Below the pieces are notes generated by a model that saw only the letters and a program-made list of their open reading frames with translations, was not told the origin of the DNA and ran no database searches. The position numbers and the translations under genes were made by a program. This document shows positions 1 to 10,601 of a stretch of 64,000 nt of DNA, in pieces. Location of the stretch: the NCBI RefSeq assembly GCF_030269925.1, contig NC_085119.1:12993001-13057000 (forward strand), given 5' to 3'. This DNA comes from Bombyx mori (lineage: Eukaryota > Arthropoda > Insecta > Lepidoptera > Bombycidae). Each line of letters starts with the position of its first letter. The stretch's first letter is position 1.

Positions 1-521
1 TATAAAAGTTAATGTACGTCAGATGTTTACTTTTGAGACATTTGCATTGATTTCATATAAGAATTAATTGGTCAATATTTTCCAAAATACCATATTAAAA
101 TGTAATCGCGTTCTATACCGCGTGCCTCTCAGTCAGGAAAGTGGCCTGGATCTAACAAAGATTCAAGATTGGACATGGAAGTAACACTATTGGAACTGGT
201 AGAAAGCAGACATTGTAAATCTGCACAAATAGATACTTACCGCCATTCTGCCTATTTCTACCCCAAAGCAGTCACGAGTTCCTGTTGGAATAATCGAGAA
301 GGCTATCAATAAAACAACATACGCCTAAATATCTTTACTTGTAGGCTGGTCAAGTTGAATAACAGATCTAAAAGTACATGATACTCAAATACATACCAAC
401 ATCACATATTAACGTGAAAAGAATGAGTAATACGATTCGAACGACTACAAGTTTTAGCGATGTCTCGATATATAAAATTGTCATACTAATATTATAAATG
501 TAAAACTGTGTCAGTTTTGTT
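1..521. other. AT-rich DNA, nothing recognised
   Basis: No recognisable gene or repeat is seen. Reading frames are short and broken on both strands. Confidence 0.5.
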
Positions 522-699
522 CTTTTTTTTATTGCTTAGATTGGTGGACGAGCTTATAGCCCACCTGGTGTTAAGTGGTTATTGGAGCCCATAGATATTT
601 ACAACGTTAATGCGCCACCCACCTTGAGATATAAGTTCTAAGGTCTCAATTATGGTTACAACGGGTACCCCACCCTTCAAACCGAAACGCACTACTGCT
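522..699 (-). repeat. Bm1 SINE, 5'-truncated
   Basis: A poly-T run followed by ATTGCTTAGATTGGTGGACG is the reverse complement of the Bm1 3' end with its A-rich tail. The copy runs through the CCCACCTGGTGTTAAGTGG block and stops near AAACGCACTACTGCT. It lacks the tRNA-derived head, so it was probably truncated at insertion. Confidence 0.85.
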
Positions 700-791
700 C
701 TTTCCTGTCATTACTGTTCCTTTTGCACGTAAAAACTAAGCAACGGATAGATAGTATTTTTAAGAAAGTGTTAAAGCTTTATTTGTGTAAC

Positions 792-915
792 TTTTTTTTT
801 ATTGCCTTTGTAGGCAGACGAGCGTACGGCCCACCTGATGGAAAGTGGATACCGTCGCCCATGGACCCATGGACCTCAGCAATGCCAGGAGCAGAGCCAA
901 GCCGCTGCCTACCGG
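792..915 (-). repeat. class C lepidopteran repeat (GGCCCACCTGATGG core)
   Basis: A T-run is followed by GGCAGACGAGCGTACGGCC, CACCTGATGG, ACCGTCGCCCATGGAC and GCCAGGAGCAGAGCCAAGCC. The same order of blocks recurs at 5798, 20243, 55340 and 60426. Inside this copy CCCATGGAC is repeated in tandem. The 71-residue open frame across it is incidental. Confidence 0.7.
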
Positions 916-1346
916 CTATCAAAGTGAACCATTTTTAAATAGAAGACTATCAAAACGTTATTAATGAACATGTTCCATAAAATAATTTGTATTAACATTA
1001 TAATTGTGAAAGCTTGCATGTTTGAATGTTTGTTACACAATCACGTAAAAATGAGTGATCAAATTTCGATAACATTTTGTACAAAGATATAGCCTCGATA
1101 CACACACACCCCGGGTAATGTCTGATATATCTGCTATAATAAATATGATGTGTGTTTGTTGGTCCGTGATTTTACGTATCAACGGGTCTATAAGTCCACC
1201 GTAGAGAGGAACACTAACAAGTCTTTATTCCTGGAAAACGCAGTCTTCTGTCTTTCTAAATTATAAATTGAATACGTTGAAACTGCGGGGCACGTGTAAT
1301 AAGCAATAATTCACGTACATTAAAATAACAGTTTAGAAACAAATTA
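916..1346. other. unassigned DNA
   Basis: No gene or recognised repeat is seen. Confidence 0.4.
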
Positions 1347-1554
1347 ACCCTCAGACACAGCCCACTGAGTTTCTCGCCGGATCTTCTCAGTGGGTCGCGT
1401 TTCCGATCCGGTGGTAGATTCTGCGAAGCACGGCTCTTGCTAGGGTTCGTGTTAGCAACGTCGTCAGGTTTGAGCCCCGCGAGCTCACCTACTAGTTAAG
1501 GTTACGCTGAAAAAGCCTCTCAAGGTTATCAGCTTAGGTAGGACAAAAAAAAAA
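1347..1554 (+). repeat. class B LINE 3'-end repeat (BMC1/L1Bm-like)
   Basis: The copy begins at CCTCAGACACAGCCCACTGA and contains TTCTCAGTGGGTCGCGTTTC and GATCCGGTGGTAGATTCTGC. It ends in CAGCTTAGGTAGGAC plus an A-run. At least eight copies of varied 5' extent share this 3' end, as expected of a 5'-truncated non-LTR retrotransposon. The assignment to BMC1 is from memory and is not certain. Confidence 0.75.
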
Positions 1555-1977
1555 CATTTCCAAGAACATCCTTATATCGGTCATAATCAAAGTTCTCAGA
1601 ACAATACGGAAAGATCGTTTACTTCGATACAAATACAGTAACAGAAACATCAATATTTCGCAACTAAATCAAGGATAGCAAATTTTCCGCGACGGGGGAA
1701 AAGCAATCGACGGAATTGAAACTTTCCCCGGTTTTCGTAAAACAGACTATTTGAGTGTAAATGTTGAGCGGGGGAGTTAACCGATTGTTTTCCGTAATCG
1801 CGACGGGCCTATGATTATTCCGGTAACACTGCCGGTCCGATTGTGAACCCGCTCGGGGAAACTAATGGTTTTGCGGATTCGAAGTTATGTTTATGAAATA
1901 TGTTTGCTTTCGAATCACTTTATTCGGTGATTATTGCGTGTATATTAACGCGTATCCAATATACGTATTTAAATAAA
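1555..1977. other. unassigned DNA with a GC-richer patch
   Basis: Positions about 1690-1870 are richer in G+C and CpG than their surroundings. They carry no open frame worth calling and no recognised repeat. Confidence 0.4.
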
Positions 1978-2395
1978 CTAGAGGTCCCGCAGTAGTCGAA
2001 ATTCGACTATACTTAATTGGAATTGGAAGTTTGTACACTATTATGATTGTATTTTATACTTCTATAATCACAAATTTCGCCAAGGCTACGCTATAAAAAA
2101 TATTAATAAAGACAAACAATATTTAATCTATTCTCAATTTGACCACAGACGTCAAGAACAAAAGTTTGACAATAAATAGTATGCATGCGTGTGTGCGTCA
2201 AATACATGGTATATAGTGTGTGTAATGTTTTCTTTATTGATTTAATGTATCTTTAGTGCATTATTTAAAAAAATATTAGCATTGTGTACTTCTTCTTTAT
2301 ATTCTCTATAAGTGTGGAAAATTTCATAGGCGTCCGTCCGCACAATTTTCGTAAAAAGGGATACAAAGTTTTTGCTTCACGTATTAATATATAGA
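1978..2395 (-). mobile_element. non-autonomous Helitron, copy 1
   Basis: Read on the minus strand, the element starts with TCTATATATTAATACGTG preceded by A. It ends in GGGACCTCTAG followed by T, which is the Helitron insertion signature. A short palindrome, AGTCGAAATTCGACT, lies just inside the 3' end (about 1994-2008), matching the expected terminal hairpin. A second copy with near-identical blocks lies in the opposite orientation at 62865-63278. No Rep/helicase coding sequence is present, so the element is non-autonomous. Confidence 0.75.
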
Positions 2396-2456
2396 TGTAT
2401 ATATAATACATATTAATATATTAGATTACAATAACTTTTAATGTTACGTTCAGTTT

Positions 2457-2709
2457 ACTGGTGGTAGGACCTCTAGTGAGTCCGCGCGGGTAGGCACCAC
2501 CACCCTGCCTATTTCTATCTTGAAGCAGTAATGCGTTTCGGTTTGAAGGGTGGGGCAGCCGTTGTAACTATACTGAGACCTTAGAACTTATAACTCAAGG
2601 TGAATGGCGCGTTTACATTGTAGATGTCTATGGGCTCCAGTAACCACTTAACACCAGGTGGGCTGTGAGCTCGTCCACCCATCTAAGCAATAAAATAAAA
2701 TAAAATAAA
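2457..2709 (+). repeat. Bm1 SINE, headless form
   Basis: The copy begins at ACTGGTGGTAGGACCTCTAG and ends with CCATCTAAGCAATAAAAT plus an AAAAT-type tail. The tRNA-like head is absent. The start point is shared with several other copies in this window. Confidence 0.88.
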
Positions 2710-2892
2710 GTCGTCTGTGACCACGAAAACTGTTAAGTATTCGAAAAATCTTAAGTAATATGGTGTAATGACAATTAAAAACGCTACATTAAACAGTTAA
2801 ATAATCAGTTAGAAACTAAACACGGCGGTGGCGTCAACAGTTTCAGGCACACGACACGCCGTTCCAAATTTCATACACTTCCTTACGACGAT

Positions 2893-3050
2893 GTACCTGA
2901 CAGTGAATGGTTACCGTCGCCCATGGACTTCAGTAACGGTCGACGCACAGTCAAGCCGTTTCTCATCCTCGAGTGCTTTCCATGAGCCTCATTTGAAGAT
3001 ATACATGTCATGGCACTCAGGAAACAACGAGGAGAGAAGACTTAAAACCG
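2893..3050 (-). repeat. class C repeat, degenerate
   Basis: It contains GGTTACCGTCGCCCATGGAC and GAGCCTCATTTGAAGATATA, matching blocks of the class C copy at 55340. The 94-residue open frame across it is not a gene. Confidence 0.6.
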
Positions 3051-3112
3051 AAAGAAACGTGGCAAAATATTCCTGGAAACGCTCTGTGTATGAACACAGT
3101 AAATCTAGGTAG

Positions 3113-3641
3113 AAGCACGCTAATAAAAAACTAAAAATTTCGAATACATTTATTCTAATTAATCCATAAATAATCTAACACATTTATGACACAAATGAGC
3201 TTTGAGTGCGTATTGCAAGTGACATAAGATAAAAACGATTAGTGTCAACTATGACTACATCAAAACATTTTGTACATTATAAATGATATTTCTGAAGCAT
3301 CCACCCTACTGAAGGGACTAAAATTACCAGCAAACCCAACCGTTTGATCTCTTTATTAATGCACCAAATAATATGTAAATCCGTTACAAGCGAACATACA
3401 CACAGGGGTCGCTTCTGTCGCCAGATTACTAAGTATTTAAATAACAGATTAATGCCATTTCGGCTGTCAGCTTAAAATTAAATCCTGAATTATTTCCTAG
3501 ATGCAAATGAACCGGTAAAAAGATCTAGAGTAAAGCGCTTGCACATGTCAAAAAAATTGTTTCGAAATAAAACAACATTTGATGGTTTTATTTCTTGTAC
3601 TTTTTAATACATTAGCAAATTGTTTTACGGCCTTATTCCTC
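3113..3641. other. unassigned AT-rich DNA
   Basis: No recognisable gene or repeat is seen. Confidence 0.4.
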
Positions 3642-4080
3642 TTTTTTTTATTGCTTAGATGGTTGGGCGAGCTCACGGCCCACCTGGTGTTAAGTGGTTA
3701 CTGGAGCCCATAGACATCTACAACGTAAAATGCGCCACCCACCTTGAGATATAAGTTCTAAGGTCTCAGTGTAGTTACAACGACTGCCCCACCCATCAAA
3801 CCGAAACGCATTACTGCTCCACGGCAGAAATAGGCAGGGTGGTGGTACCTACCCGCGCGGACTCACAAGAGGTCCTACCACCAGTAATTACGCAAATTAT
3901 AATTTTGCGGGTTTGATTTTTATTATACGATGTTATTCCTTCACCGTGGAAGTCAATCGTGAACATTTGTTGAGTACTTATTTCATTAGAAAAATTGGTA
4001 CCCGCCTGAGATTCGGACACCGGTGCATCGCTCAACACGAATGCACCGGATGTCTTATCCTTTAGGCCACGACGACATCA
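3642..4080 (-). repeat. Bm1 SINE, near full length
   Basis: This is a complete order of Bm1 blocks on the minus strand. The tail is at 3642. The body carries the CACCTGGTGTTAAGTGG and AAACCGAAACGCATTACTGC blocks. The junction region is GATTTTTATTATACGATG. The tRNA-derived head ends at about 4080. On the minus strand the head shows a B-box-like GGTGTCCGAATCTC and the start GTCGTGGCCTAAAGGATA, so it would carry an internal RNA polymerase III promoter. Confidence 0.9.
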
Positions 4081-4100
4081 TTTAGGCCACGACGACATCT
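4061..4100. repeat. 20-bp tandem duplication of the Bm1 head end
   Basis: TTTAGGCCACGACGACATC is repeated immediately in tandem at 4061-4079 and 4081-4099. The 5' terminus of the Bm1 copy is therefore present twice. Confidence 0.85.
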
Positions 4101-4493
4101 CTTAAACGACCCCTCTTAAATGGGTGTTCTCCGATAAACAAAAAACATTACTGTTTCTAAGGCAGGAATAGACATAGACTTATACTGCACGTACTACCAT
4201 TATAAATGTATGACGAATATGTGTATACATAAATATCAGAACTAATTTGAAGTGTGTGATAACAGAATGTTTCGTCGACCAAGAGTCGATGCAAGTCACA
4301 AATTACGATTCATTTTCACGTAGCTCATTGACCCCGGCGCCTAAACGTGCTAATGAAAAACTCATACCTCTCACGCTTACTTGAAACTAGAATCTTCCAG
4401 AAGCCAATATTCTAAAGCCTTTAACATAAAATCTTATTTAAAGGAAAATAAGTACATGTTCATGTCACTAGGTATTACTTTACGGAAACTACA
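4101..4493. other. unassigned DNA
   Basis: No recognisable gene or repeat is seen. Confidence 0.4.
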
Positions 4494-4660
4494 TTTTTTT
4501 GTTGCTTAGGTGGGTGGACGAGCTCACAGCCCACTTGGATTTAAGTGATTACCGGCGCCCATTGGTCATAAACGTGAATTCCGCTACCCACCTTGAGACA
4601 CGAGTTCTGAGTCTGAGTTTTATAGCATAACGGCTGCCCTACTCTTCAAACCGAAATGAT
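4494..4660 (-). repeat. Bm1 SINE, diverged and truncated
   Basis: A T-run is followed by GCTTAGGTGGGTGGACGAGC and a diverged Bm1 body down to the CTTCAAACCGAAATG block. It abuts a short Bm1 tail in the opposite orientation. Confidence 0.8.
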
Positions 4661-4690
4661 AAACTCGTCCATCCGTCTAAACAAAAAAAC
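4661..4690 (+). repeat. Bm1 3' tail fragment, inverted relative to its neighbour
   Basis: AACTCGTCCATCCGTCTAAA plus an A-run matches the plus-sense Bm1 3' end (GAGCTCGTCCACCCATCTAA). Together with 4494-4660 it makes a small inverted structure. Confidence 0.65.
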
Positions 4691-5177
4691 AATACCAGAA
4701 GAGCTTTAACTAACTACCAAAATAGCACTGGTCGCAAAATATGTATAAATATGAGTAAATATGAATCAATATATTGAGATGTTTAAGAGATTCATCAATC
4801 ACAAGTTAAAGATATAAATCGCGGTTATCATAGCAGCAGTACACGATATTTAATTCTATACAACAATAAAACAGAACTCATATACATGAAACGAGTAAGG
4901 AATCTACACAGACTATTTACTTTAAAACAGGATATTGCGTTTGGCAAGCCAGCTTAGAACATTGCAATAGATTAACTCCAAAACGTAACAAGCCTGAAAT
5001 TCAGTAAGATTGAGATAAATTTGAGATTTGTTTTATTTATATTTTTGTAATTATTCGTATTGTATACGTAATATTTTCAAATTTATCGTTGTTAACAAAA
5101 AAAGCTGGAAAAGCCTTTAGAAAAAAAAAATCCTCCCGTTTTGGATCTCATTACATTTCAAAATAATTCCGTAAGTT
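4691..5177. other. unassigned AT-rich DNA
   Basis: No recognisable gene or repeat is seen. Confidence 0.4.
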
Positions 5178-5338
5178 ATTACACGACGTTATTACTTCAC
5201 TGTGGAAGTCAATCGTGTATAATTGTGAAGTACGTATTTCATTCGAAAAATTGGAACCCGCCTGCGGGATTCGAACATCGGTGCATCGCTACGTACGAAT
5301 GCACCGGACGTGTTATCCTTTAGGCCGCGGCGACATCA
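5178..5338 (-). repeat. Bm1 SINE, tRNA-like head half only
   Basis: The fragment contains GTGGAAGTCAATCGTG, then AACCCGCCTGCGGGATTCGA (the reverse-complement B box region), then GCACCGGACGTGTTATCC. It is the 5' half of Bm1, and the 3' half is absent. An apparent open frame here is incidental. Confidence 0.85.
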
Positions 5339-5797
5339 AAATCTTGGTACTCCCCCAAAAAAAAAAAACTTTATAGTCCCTCGATATTTGTACAATAAAA
5401 TATATTATTGTTATAATTGTCGTTTACCTCGAGTAAAATGTTGCTCTCCCCGGCACTCGGTCGCATCGATCACTGTCAACGGGACAAGTTTTTCGCCAGG
5501 GCTCCGTCGAAGAGTCCGGTCCCCAATGTTTTTGTTTACAAACTTCAGCCAGCCGGCATCGCTCTAAATATTAGCCTTCTTAAGCTTTGATTAATACCAA
5601 GAGTTGCTGACTGGTGTGAGAAGAAGATAATACTGTCACAAGTTTTAATTTAACAAAACACAAAAGTTAAATTTAAAACACTGGTTTTAGGTTTTATATT
5701 TAATACCTTAGTGAGTGATTTTCGTACATTAAAGAATCAATCCTATATATGTTCTTAAATAATTTTCAAAAACATTGTCAAGAGTAAAATTAGTCAA
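5339..5797. other. unassigned DNA with a GC-richer patch
   Basis: About 5430-5560 is GC-richer than its surroundings and gives an 85-residue open frame that extends out of the Bm1 fragment. I see no domain in it. Confidence 0.35.
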
Positions 5798-5931
5798 TTT
5801 TTTTTATAGCCACCTGATGGTCAGTGGTTATTGTCGCCTATGGACGTCAGTAAAACCAGGGGCAGAGACACGCCGCTGCTTATTGTTAAGTACTCTTCAC
5901 AAGCCTCACTTGAAGAAGGACACGTCAAATG
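5798..5931 (-). repeat. class C repeat
   Basis: A T-run is followed by GCCACCTGATGGTCAGTGG, ATGGACGTCAG, AGGGGCAGAG and CAAGCCTCACTTGAAGAAGG. The block order matches the copy at 55340. Confidence 0.75.
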
Positions 5932-7859
5932 TCAATGTGTTTTATACCGCCATTCTTGTTTCTTTCTATGCCAAGAAAATACACAGCTTATATGAGATAG
6001 CGCGTGGTCATCAATAAACCGTCGCTATTAACGCATCATAAAAAATATCATCGGATATCTGACGATCGAACGACAGCATTCAAAACGGTACGACAAAGTT
6101 CGTACGCGCGAACCGTTTCGGGGTAAAACACCATGTAAATCGGGTTTTTTTTTATTAACAAACACGTGAGACACACCCTGAATACGTAACAAGGCTTACA
6201 CGGGAGCCAATCAGAAAAGCAACATGAAACGCTCTGTAATTGTTTGATCGAACACCTGTGAACGAAGTTCGGCTTGCAGGGAGCGACAATCGCGACTAAA
6301 TTATTCAAGAGGACAGACTACATTTTATATATTGCTTATGCATGGAATATCACGGATCGTATTCGACTCGTATACTATGACACTCGATTATATCGTGTCG
6401 ATACCGATTTATGGGCGCGGCGGCGTAGGCTGATCGCGCCGTTTTTGTCATTTCGAAATTTCGTGTTGCCGCTCGTTTGTTAATTATTATTAAAGGATGA
6501 CATTTCAACGTGTTACGTTTCGTGTTCGCGTAAAGGGCAAAGATAATGGGCTGGTTGAAATCACGATGGGAGACTCGAGGAGTTTTGGCATTTTGTCGTG
6601 TTGTGTTTGATGGATATCTTTTGATATTTTATTTTTGGAACGAAGTTCTTTATGGGATGATGCGGGGGGGGGGGTACCCTTACCGGGAAAAAACGTCCGT
6701 AACATAAGATTTTATTATTTCTGTATAGCCTTAGTATGATGGTTATAGTGTCTAATGTTGATGACGGTTATTGTTATTTCTATGATATAACATAATTAGG
6801 CTTAATTATTATTCATATAAATAGCTATTTCTTTGTATATTATTATTATATATTTTTTATAAATCATTGTGAATAAAATAAAGTTGATAACTTTGTAAAG
6901 TAGATTTTTTTTTAACAATAAAAAAATCGTAATAGAAACTGTATACCCGAAATCATTATTTTCTTTATACCTCGAATAGAACTTAAAATTAATATTTTTA
7001 TATTAAGGAACTTCGTTCCTACCCGGTGTCCCACGACACCACACATCGACACATCTTTTTTATTTATTTATTTCGTTACTGCTATTTACCACTGTCGGTT
7101 TTACAGTGATTTTCGAATTAATAGTATTTATTACGCAATGATTTGATAATAGTATCTTGGGCCTCATAGTAAATACCTACTTGGTTATTTTAGTCGCAAA
7201 ATACTCCTGCATTCCATTATATGGGGTGGAAACGTTGTAATAAACAATTGAAACTTCAAACTCACATCTTAAAGGGGCGTCGAAATTGTCGTTGTGATGC
7301 CTATGACCTGCCTTGAGTACTTTGTACCAGGTATGTCAACAGACAATTAACTAAAAAAAACGTAACAAAAAACTAATTAAACACATTCTACTTATTTCTT
7401 GTGACTTGTGACATTCGCGAAGGCTAGGCGTATCAACTAAACGTATAAAAAGAGGTAGAATAAAATTATGTCAGCGTTGTTACCATCACTTAAATAATAC
7501 AAAGTAAATATGTACCTACAAAGGGTTTTAGGGCTCGCGTGACCGGACACTCACGTGAACTTCTAATTTCTACGACCTTTTCAAGAAATTTCATTTGTGA
7601 CCGGGTAATTTATAAGATCGCGTGGCTAGCAAGGGTTGGGCAATTTAAAATTGTTTATTAACATTTTCGATAATAGCTCCAGCGTTATTGTACCTTTTCG
7701 ATTGAATATGTGTTTAAATTTTCTAGCTACAACACTTATCATCAGTCCAGTCATCTAGCCTATCGAAAGCTAAAAAAATTACGACACGCGGACAACCTCT
7801 TGGAAAGATTTTTAATATTCTAAACTAAATAAAAAAATTAATCCCGCAATCTTTCTTCA
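5932..7859. other. unassigned DNA, about 1.9 kb
   Basis: No gene or clear repeat is seen. An 11-G homopolymer lies at 6664-6674. A short GTTCCTACCCGGTGTCCC block near 7014-7031 resembles a sequence I associate with lepidopteran repeats, but too weakly to call. Frames of 60-86 residues at 6048-6705 show no recognisable domain. Confidence 0.4.
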
Positions 7860-7985
7860 CAGTATCACACATCTGATAGTAAGTGGTTACCTGAACCTAC
7901 AGCCATCATAACGTGAGAGCCGTCACGTACTATGAGACATGAGTATTGTTTAACAGCAGAGCGACCATTCAATCCGCATGATTGT
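7860..7985 (-). repeat. very diverged Bm1- or class C-like fragment
   Basis: CATCTGATAGTAAGTGGTTA, CATAACGTGA and GAGACATGAGT follow the Bm1/class C order at low identity. Confidence 0.4.
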
Positions 7986-8117
7986 CTTACAAGCACCGGT
8001 CACCGTCCTAACGAACACATTCATTGACACAGCCCACTGAGTTTCTTGCTGGATCTTCTCAGTGGGTTGATTCCGATCCGGTGGTAGAGTCTACAAAGCA
8101 CTGTTCTTGCTAGGGCT

Positions 8118-8327
8118 CCTCCTCCTCCTCGAATCGTGTCCCTCATGTCTGAGGGTCGTGACCACCATCACCCATGAGCTTCAATCTTAAGATGTTTTTC
8201 CACTTTCCCCTGTCCACGGCGTCATGCAGCGCGCTGTACACTGTACTGTCCAAAGTGGTGCGGATCTGATCGGACCAACGAGTCGGGTTGCGGCCTCTAG
8301 ATCCGCAAGATGTTGCCTTCAACTTTC
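8118..8327 (-). mobile_element. RTE-like LINE 3' end nested in a class B repeat
   Basis: The 210-bp insert is flanked by the 8-bp duplication CTAGGGCT at 8110-8117 and 8328-8335, so both boundaries are directly visible. Its minus-strand 3' end is a GAG-type trinucleotide run (8118-8130), as is usual for RTE-type tails. It is strongly 5'-truncated. Confidence 0.8.
8143..8327 (-). pseudogene. C-terminal fragment of an RTE-like reverse transcriptase polyprotein
   Basis: About 61 codons encode GRNPTRWSDQIRTTLDSTVY and then a WKNILRLKLM segment, ending shortly after DPQT at a stop. RTE-type LINE proteins of insects end this way (GRPPTRW...W at the C-terminus), downstream of the reverse transcriptase. 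No catalytic domain is included. An apparent start codon upstream lies in the flanking class B repeat, so the open frame crosses the insertion junction and is not a real gene. Confidence 0.7.
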
Positions 8328-8436
8328 CTAGGGCTAGTGTTAGCAAATTCTCTCAGGTTAAGTCCGTGAGCTCACGTACCCGTCCGGGCGTAACTGAAAT
8401 AGCCTCTTAGGCTACCAGCGAATAAGTAGAGGAAAG

Positions 8437-8832
8437 GACTGTCTTCTGGTGTACCTATCTATTCTGGATGACATTACGACAAAATATCACTTACAACACC
8501 CTTCACTATACTGATACTGCAAATATATTAATGCTAGTGAAAACCAATCGTTCAATACGAGTCCATTTTTTTCTAAATAACTTGAAACAAATTGCGTAAG
8601 TATCCAAAGATGGAAAAATCCAGGACAATCAATTATTGTGACTACAATGAGCAATAAAAATTACCTGTAATGCCGAAATCTGAATGTATTTACAAGACAT
8701 TTATTAAAATAATGATATTATCAGCGCTATCTTACTGATGATATATTTTTGTTGGACTCAATCCAGAACTGTAATAATTCTTAACAAAACGATTACAGAC
8801 ATTAGCGCACATGTTTTATTAGCTTATAGCTT
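8437..8832. other. unassigned DNA
   Basis: No recognisable gene or repeat is seen. Confidence 0.4.
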
Positions 8833-8985
8833 CTTTTTTTTTTCTATTGCTTAGACTGGTAAATGAGCTAAACGCGCATCTGGTTCGGAGTGGCTATCAG
8901 AGACAACGTGAATATCGCCCCTCATTACGAGATATGAGATCAATGTATATTATATCGATAACGGTTCTTCCACCTTTCAAATTAA
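8833..8985 (-). repeat. Bm1 SINE, highly diverged
   Basis: A T-run is followed by CTATTGCTTAGACTGG, a corrupted CATCTGGTTCGGAGTGG block, and CACCTTTCAAAT where Bm1 has CACCCTTCAAAC. Confidence 0.6.
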
Positions 8986-9014
8986 AAGGAGATTTTTAGT
9001 TTAAAGACGCAGAT

Positions 9015-9250
9015 TCTTTATTGTTTTTATTGCTTCGATGTGTGGACGAGCTCACGATCAACCCGGTGTTAAGTGGTTACCGGGGCCCATAGACTTCTAC
9101 AACGTAAATGCCGCCACCCACCTTGAATCATGAGCTTTAAGTCTCCATTTTTACAGTATAACGGCTGCCCCGCCCTTCAAACCGAAACGCATAGATAGGG
9201 CGGTGGTACCTGCCCGTGCGGACTCACAATACGTCCTACCACAAGTAAGT
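9015..9250 (-). repeat. Bm1 SINE, headless, with an internal deletion
   Basis: The Bm1 body runs from the tail (TTTTATTGCTTCGATGTG) to CGTCCTACCACAAGTAAG. The segment between CCGAAACGCAT and the TAGGGCGGTGG block is missing about 20 bp compared with 15762-16012. Confidence 0.85.
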
Positions 9251-9760
9251 TTTGTGGTACCTACCCACATGAAATGAAAATTATCATAAAACATTCAACT
9301 GTGACAAAAGACAGCTTATTATAGGGCCTTCAGGAAAATAATATCCAAAGATAAGTGAAAACGTAAGGCAGCTTAGTTCTACATTAACACTTCGTACACA
9401 AACACGTATGTATAAACATTAATATGGTCCTGTAATTTGTAAATACATTAGAAGCGTCTTATCTCGAACAGTATTTCGGGATGAACCGGGGCTTGGAGCC
9501 GGCTGTCTTTGGACAAACAAACGGAGACATAAATCAATGTCAGAGCACTGTGTTTATCGCGTTAGGGCTTCGGGTTGCGGACATGGAATATCCAATGTTT
9601 CGACCATGGAAAAATACGTGCTCTTTTCATTACACTCGATTGGCAGAACTGTAATTACAACATAACTTATTCGTCTCACATTATTTGTATACAATAGTAT
9701 AATTATTATGTGAAGACCTCTTTGGAAAATTGAAGACAGGATAATACTAAACATTTTCTA
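9251..9760. other. unassigned DNA
   Basis: No recognisable gene or repeat is seen. The 66-residue frame at 9554-9754 has no recognisable features. Confidence 0.4.
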
Positions 9761-10065
9761 TCTTCTTCTTCTATATATATAAAAATGAATTGCTCTTCGT
9801 TAGTCTCGCTAAAACTCGAGAACGGCTGGACCGATTTGGCTAATTTTGGTCTTGAATTATTTGTGGAAGTCCAGAGAAGGTTTAAAAGTTAGATAAATAT
9901 GAAAATGCTCGGAATTAAATAAAAATAACAATTTTGTTTTTACTTTGATGTGTGGGGGACACACATCGGACGGGTTCATTTTGTTTGTTTTAAGTCTATT
10001 TTAAACAATAGTTTAGGTATTTTATTTATCGATTAAGGCACTACAAAGTCTGCCGGGTCAGCTAG
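9761..10065 (+). mobile_element. non-autonomous Helitron (Lep1-type)
   Basis: The element starts with TCTTCTTCTTCTATATATAT after an A. It contains ACTCGAGAACGGCTGGACCG, a block I recognise from lepidopteran non-autonomous Helitrons, and ends CTGCCGGGTCAGCTAG before a T. There is no coding capacity. The TTC run at the 5' terminus suggests microsatellite growth at the element end. Confidence 0.75.
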
Positions 10066-10535
10066 TTATTAAATAAATATAATGATAGTTCGTTGCCAGT
10101 AAAAATTTCGCACTGCATCCAACATACTACTTAAAAAAAACCTGTGAAAAGACAAGCGTGTCTCATTCGCGTATCATGTCCTTAAAAACTTTATCTCACT
10201 AATATGCCAAGTAGTTATTTAAATTACTTCATTTTTCAGCTTCGTTTAAAGACGACACTATTCTTGCAGCAGTATTGTGATTAGAAAAACAGCTAACAAA
10301 ATAAATTGTAAACACGTATATGTAAATGTGATTCGGTACGCTCGATTTAGCCATAAAACCAGTCGCGTATTGAAATTACTTTAGATTGAAACACTTCGCT
10401 AATCTACAATATGTTTTCACCCGAACTCCTAACACTGTCATTAAACGTCTGCAGATTTATCACTAGGAGCAGGCATGGTGACTCCGGTAACCGTACTTGT
10501 CAAACTCGTTAAAAAGCCCGACGCGAAACCATAAC
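10066..10535. other. unassigned AT-rich DNA
   Basis: No recognisable gene or repeat is seen. Confidence 0.4.
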
Positions 10536-10601
10536 ATCAGCCCGTTGGGCTACCCGCCGGAACTTCTCAGCGGGTCGCGATCCGATACGGTAGTAGATGC
10601 A
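10536..10601 (+). repeat. class B repeat, short diverged piece
   Basis: CAGCCCGTTGGGCTACCCGC, TTCTCAGCGGGTCGCGAT and ACGGTAGTAGATGC follow the class B start. The following 120 bp are GC-richer and may be a diverged continuation. Confidence 0.55.

Larger units (their letters stand above)
7989..8436 (+). repeat. class B repeat interrupted by an RTE-like insertion
   Basis: CAAGCACCGGTCACCGTCCT at 7991 matches the upstream part of the copy at 13672. It is followed by ACAGCCCACTGAGTTTCTTG and GATCCGGTGGTAGAGTCT. After the insertion at 8118-8327 the repeat resumes at AGTGTTAGCAAATTCTC and runs to the tail near 8436. The short distance from 8010 to 8027 indicates an internal deletion relative to 13672. 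Confidence 0.75.

Noticed and set aside
3811..4038. 75-residue minus-strand frame; similar frames at 17534-17773 and 39063-39248
   Set aside because: They are translations of Bm1 body or head and recur wherever Bm1 is intact.
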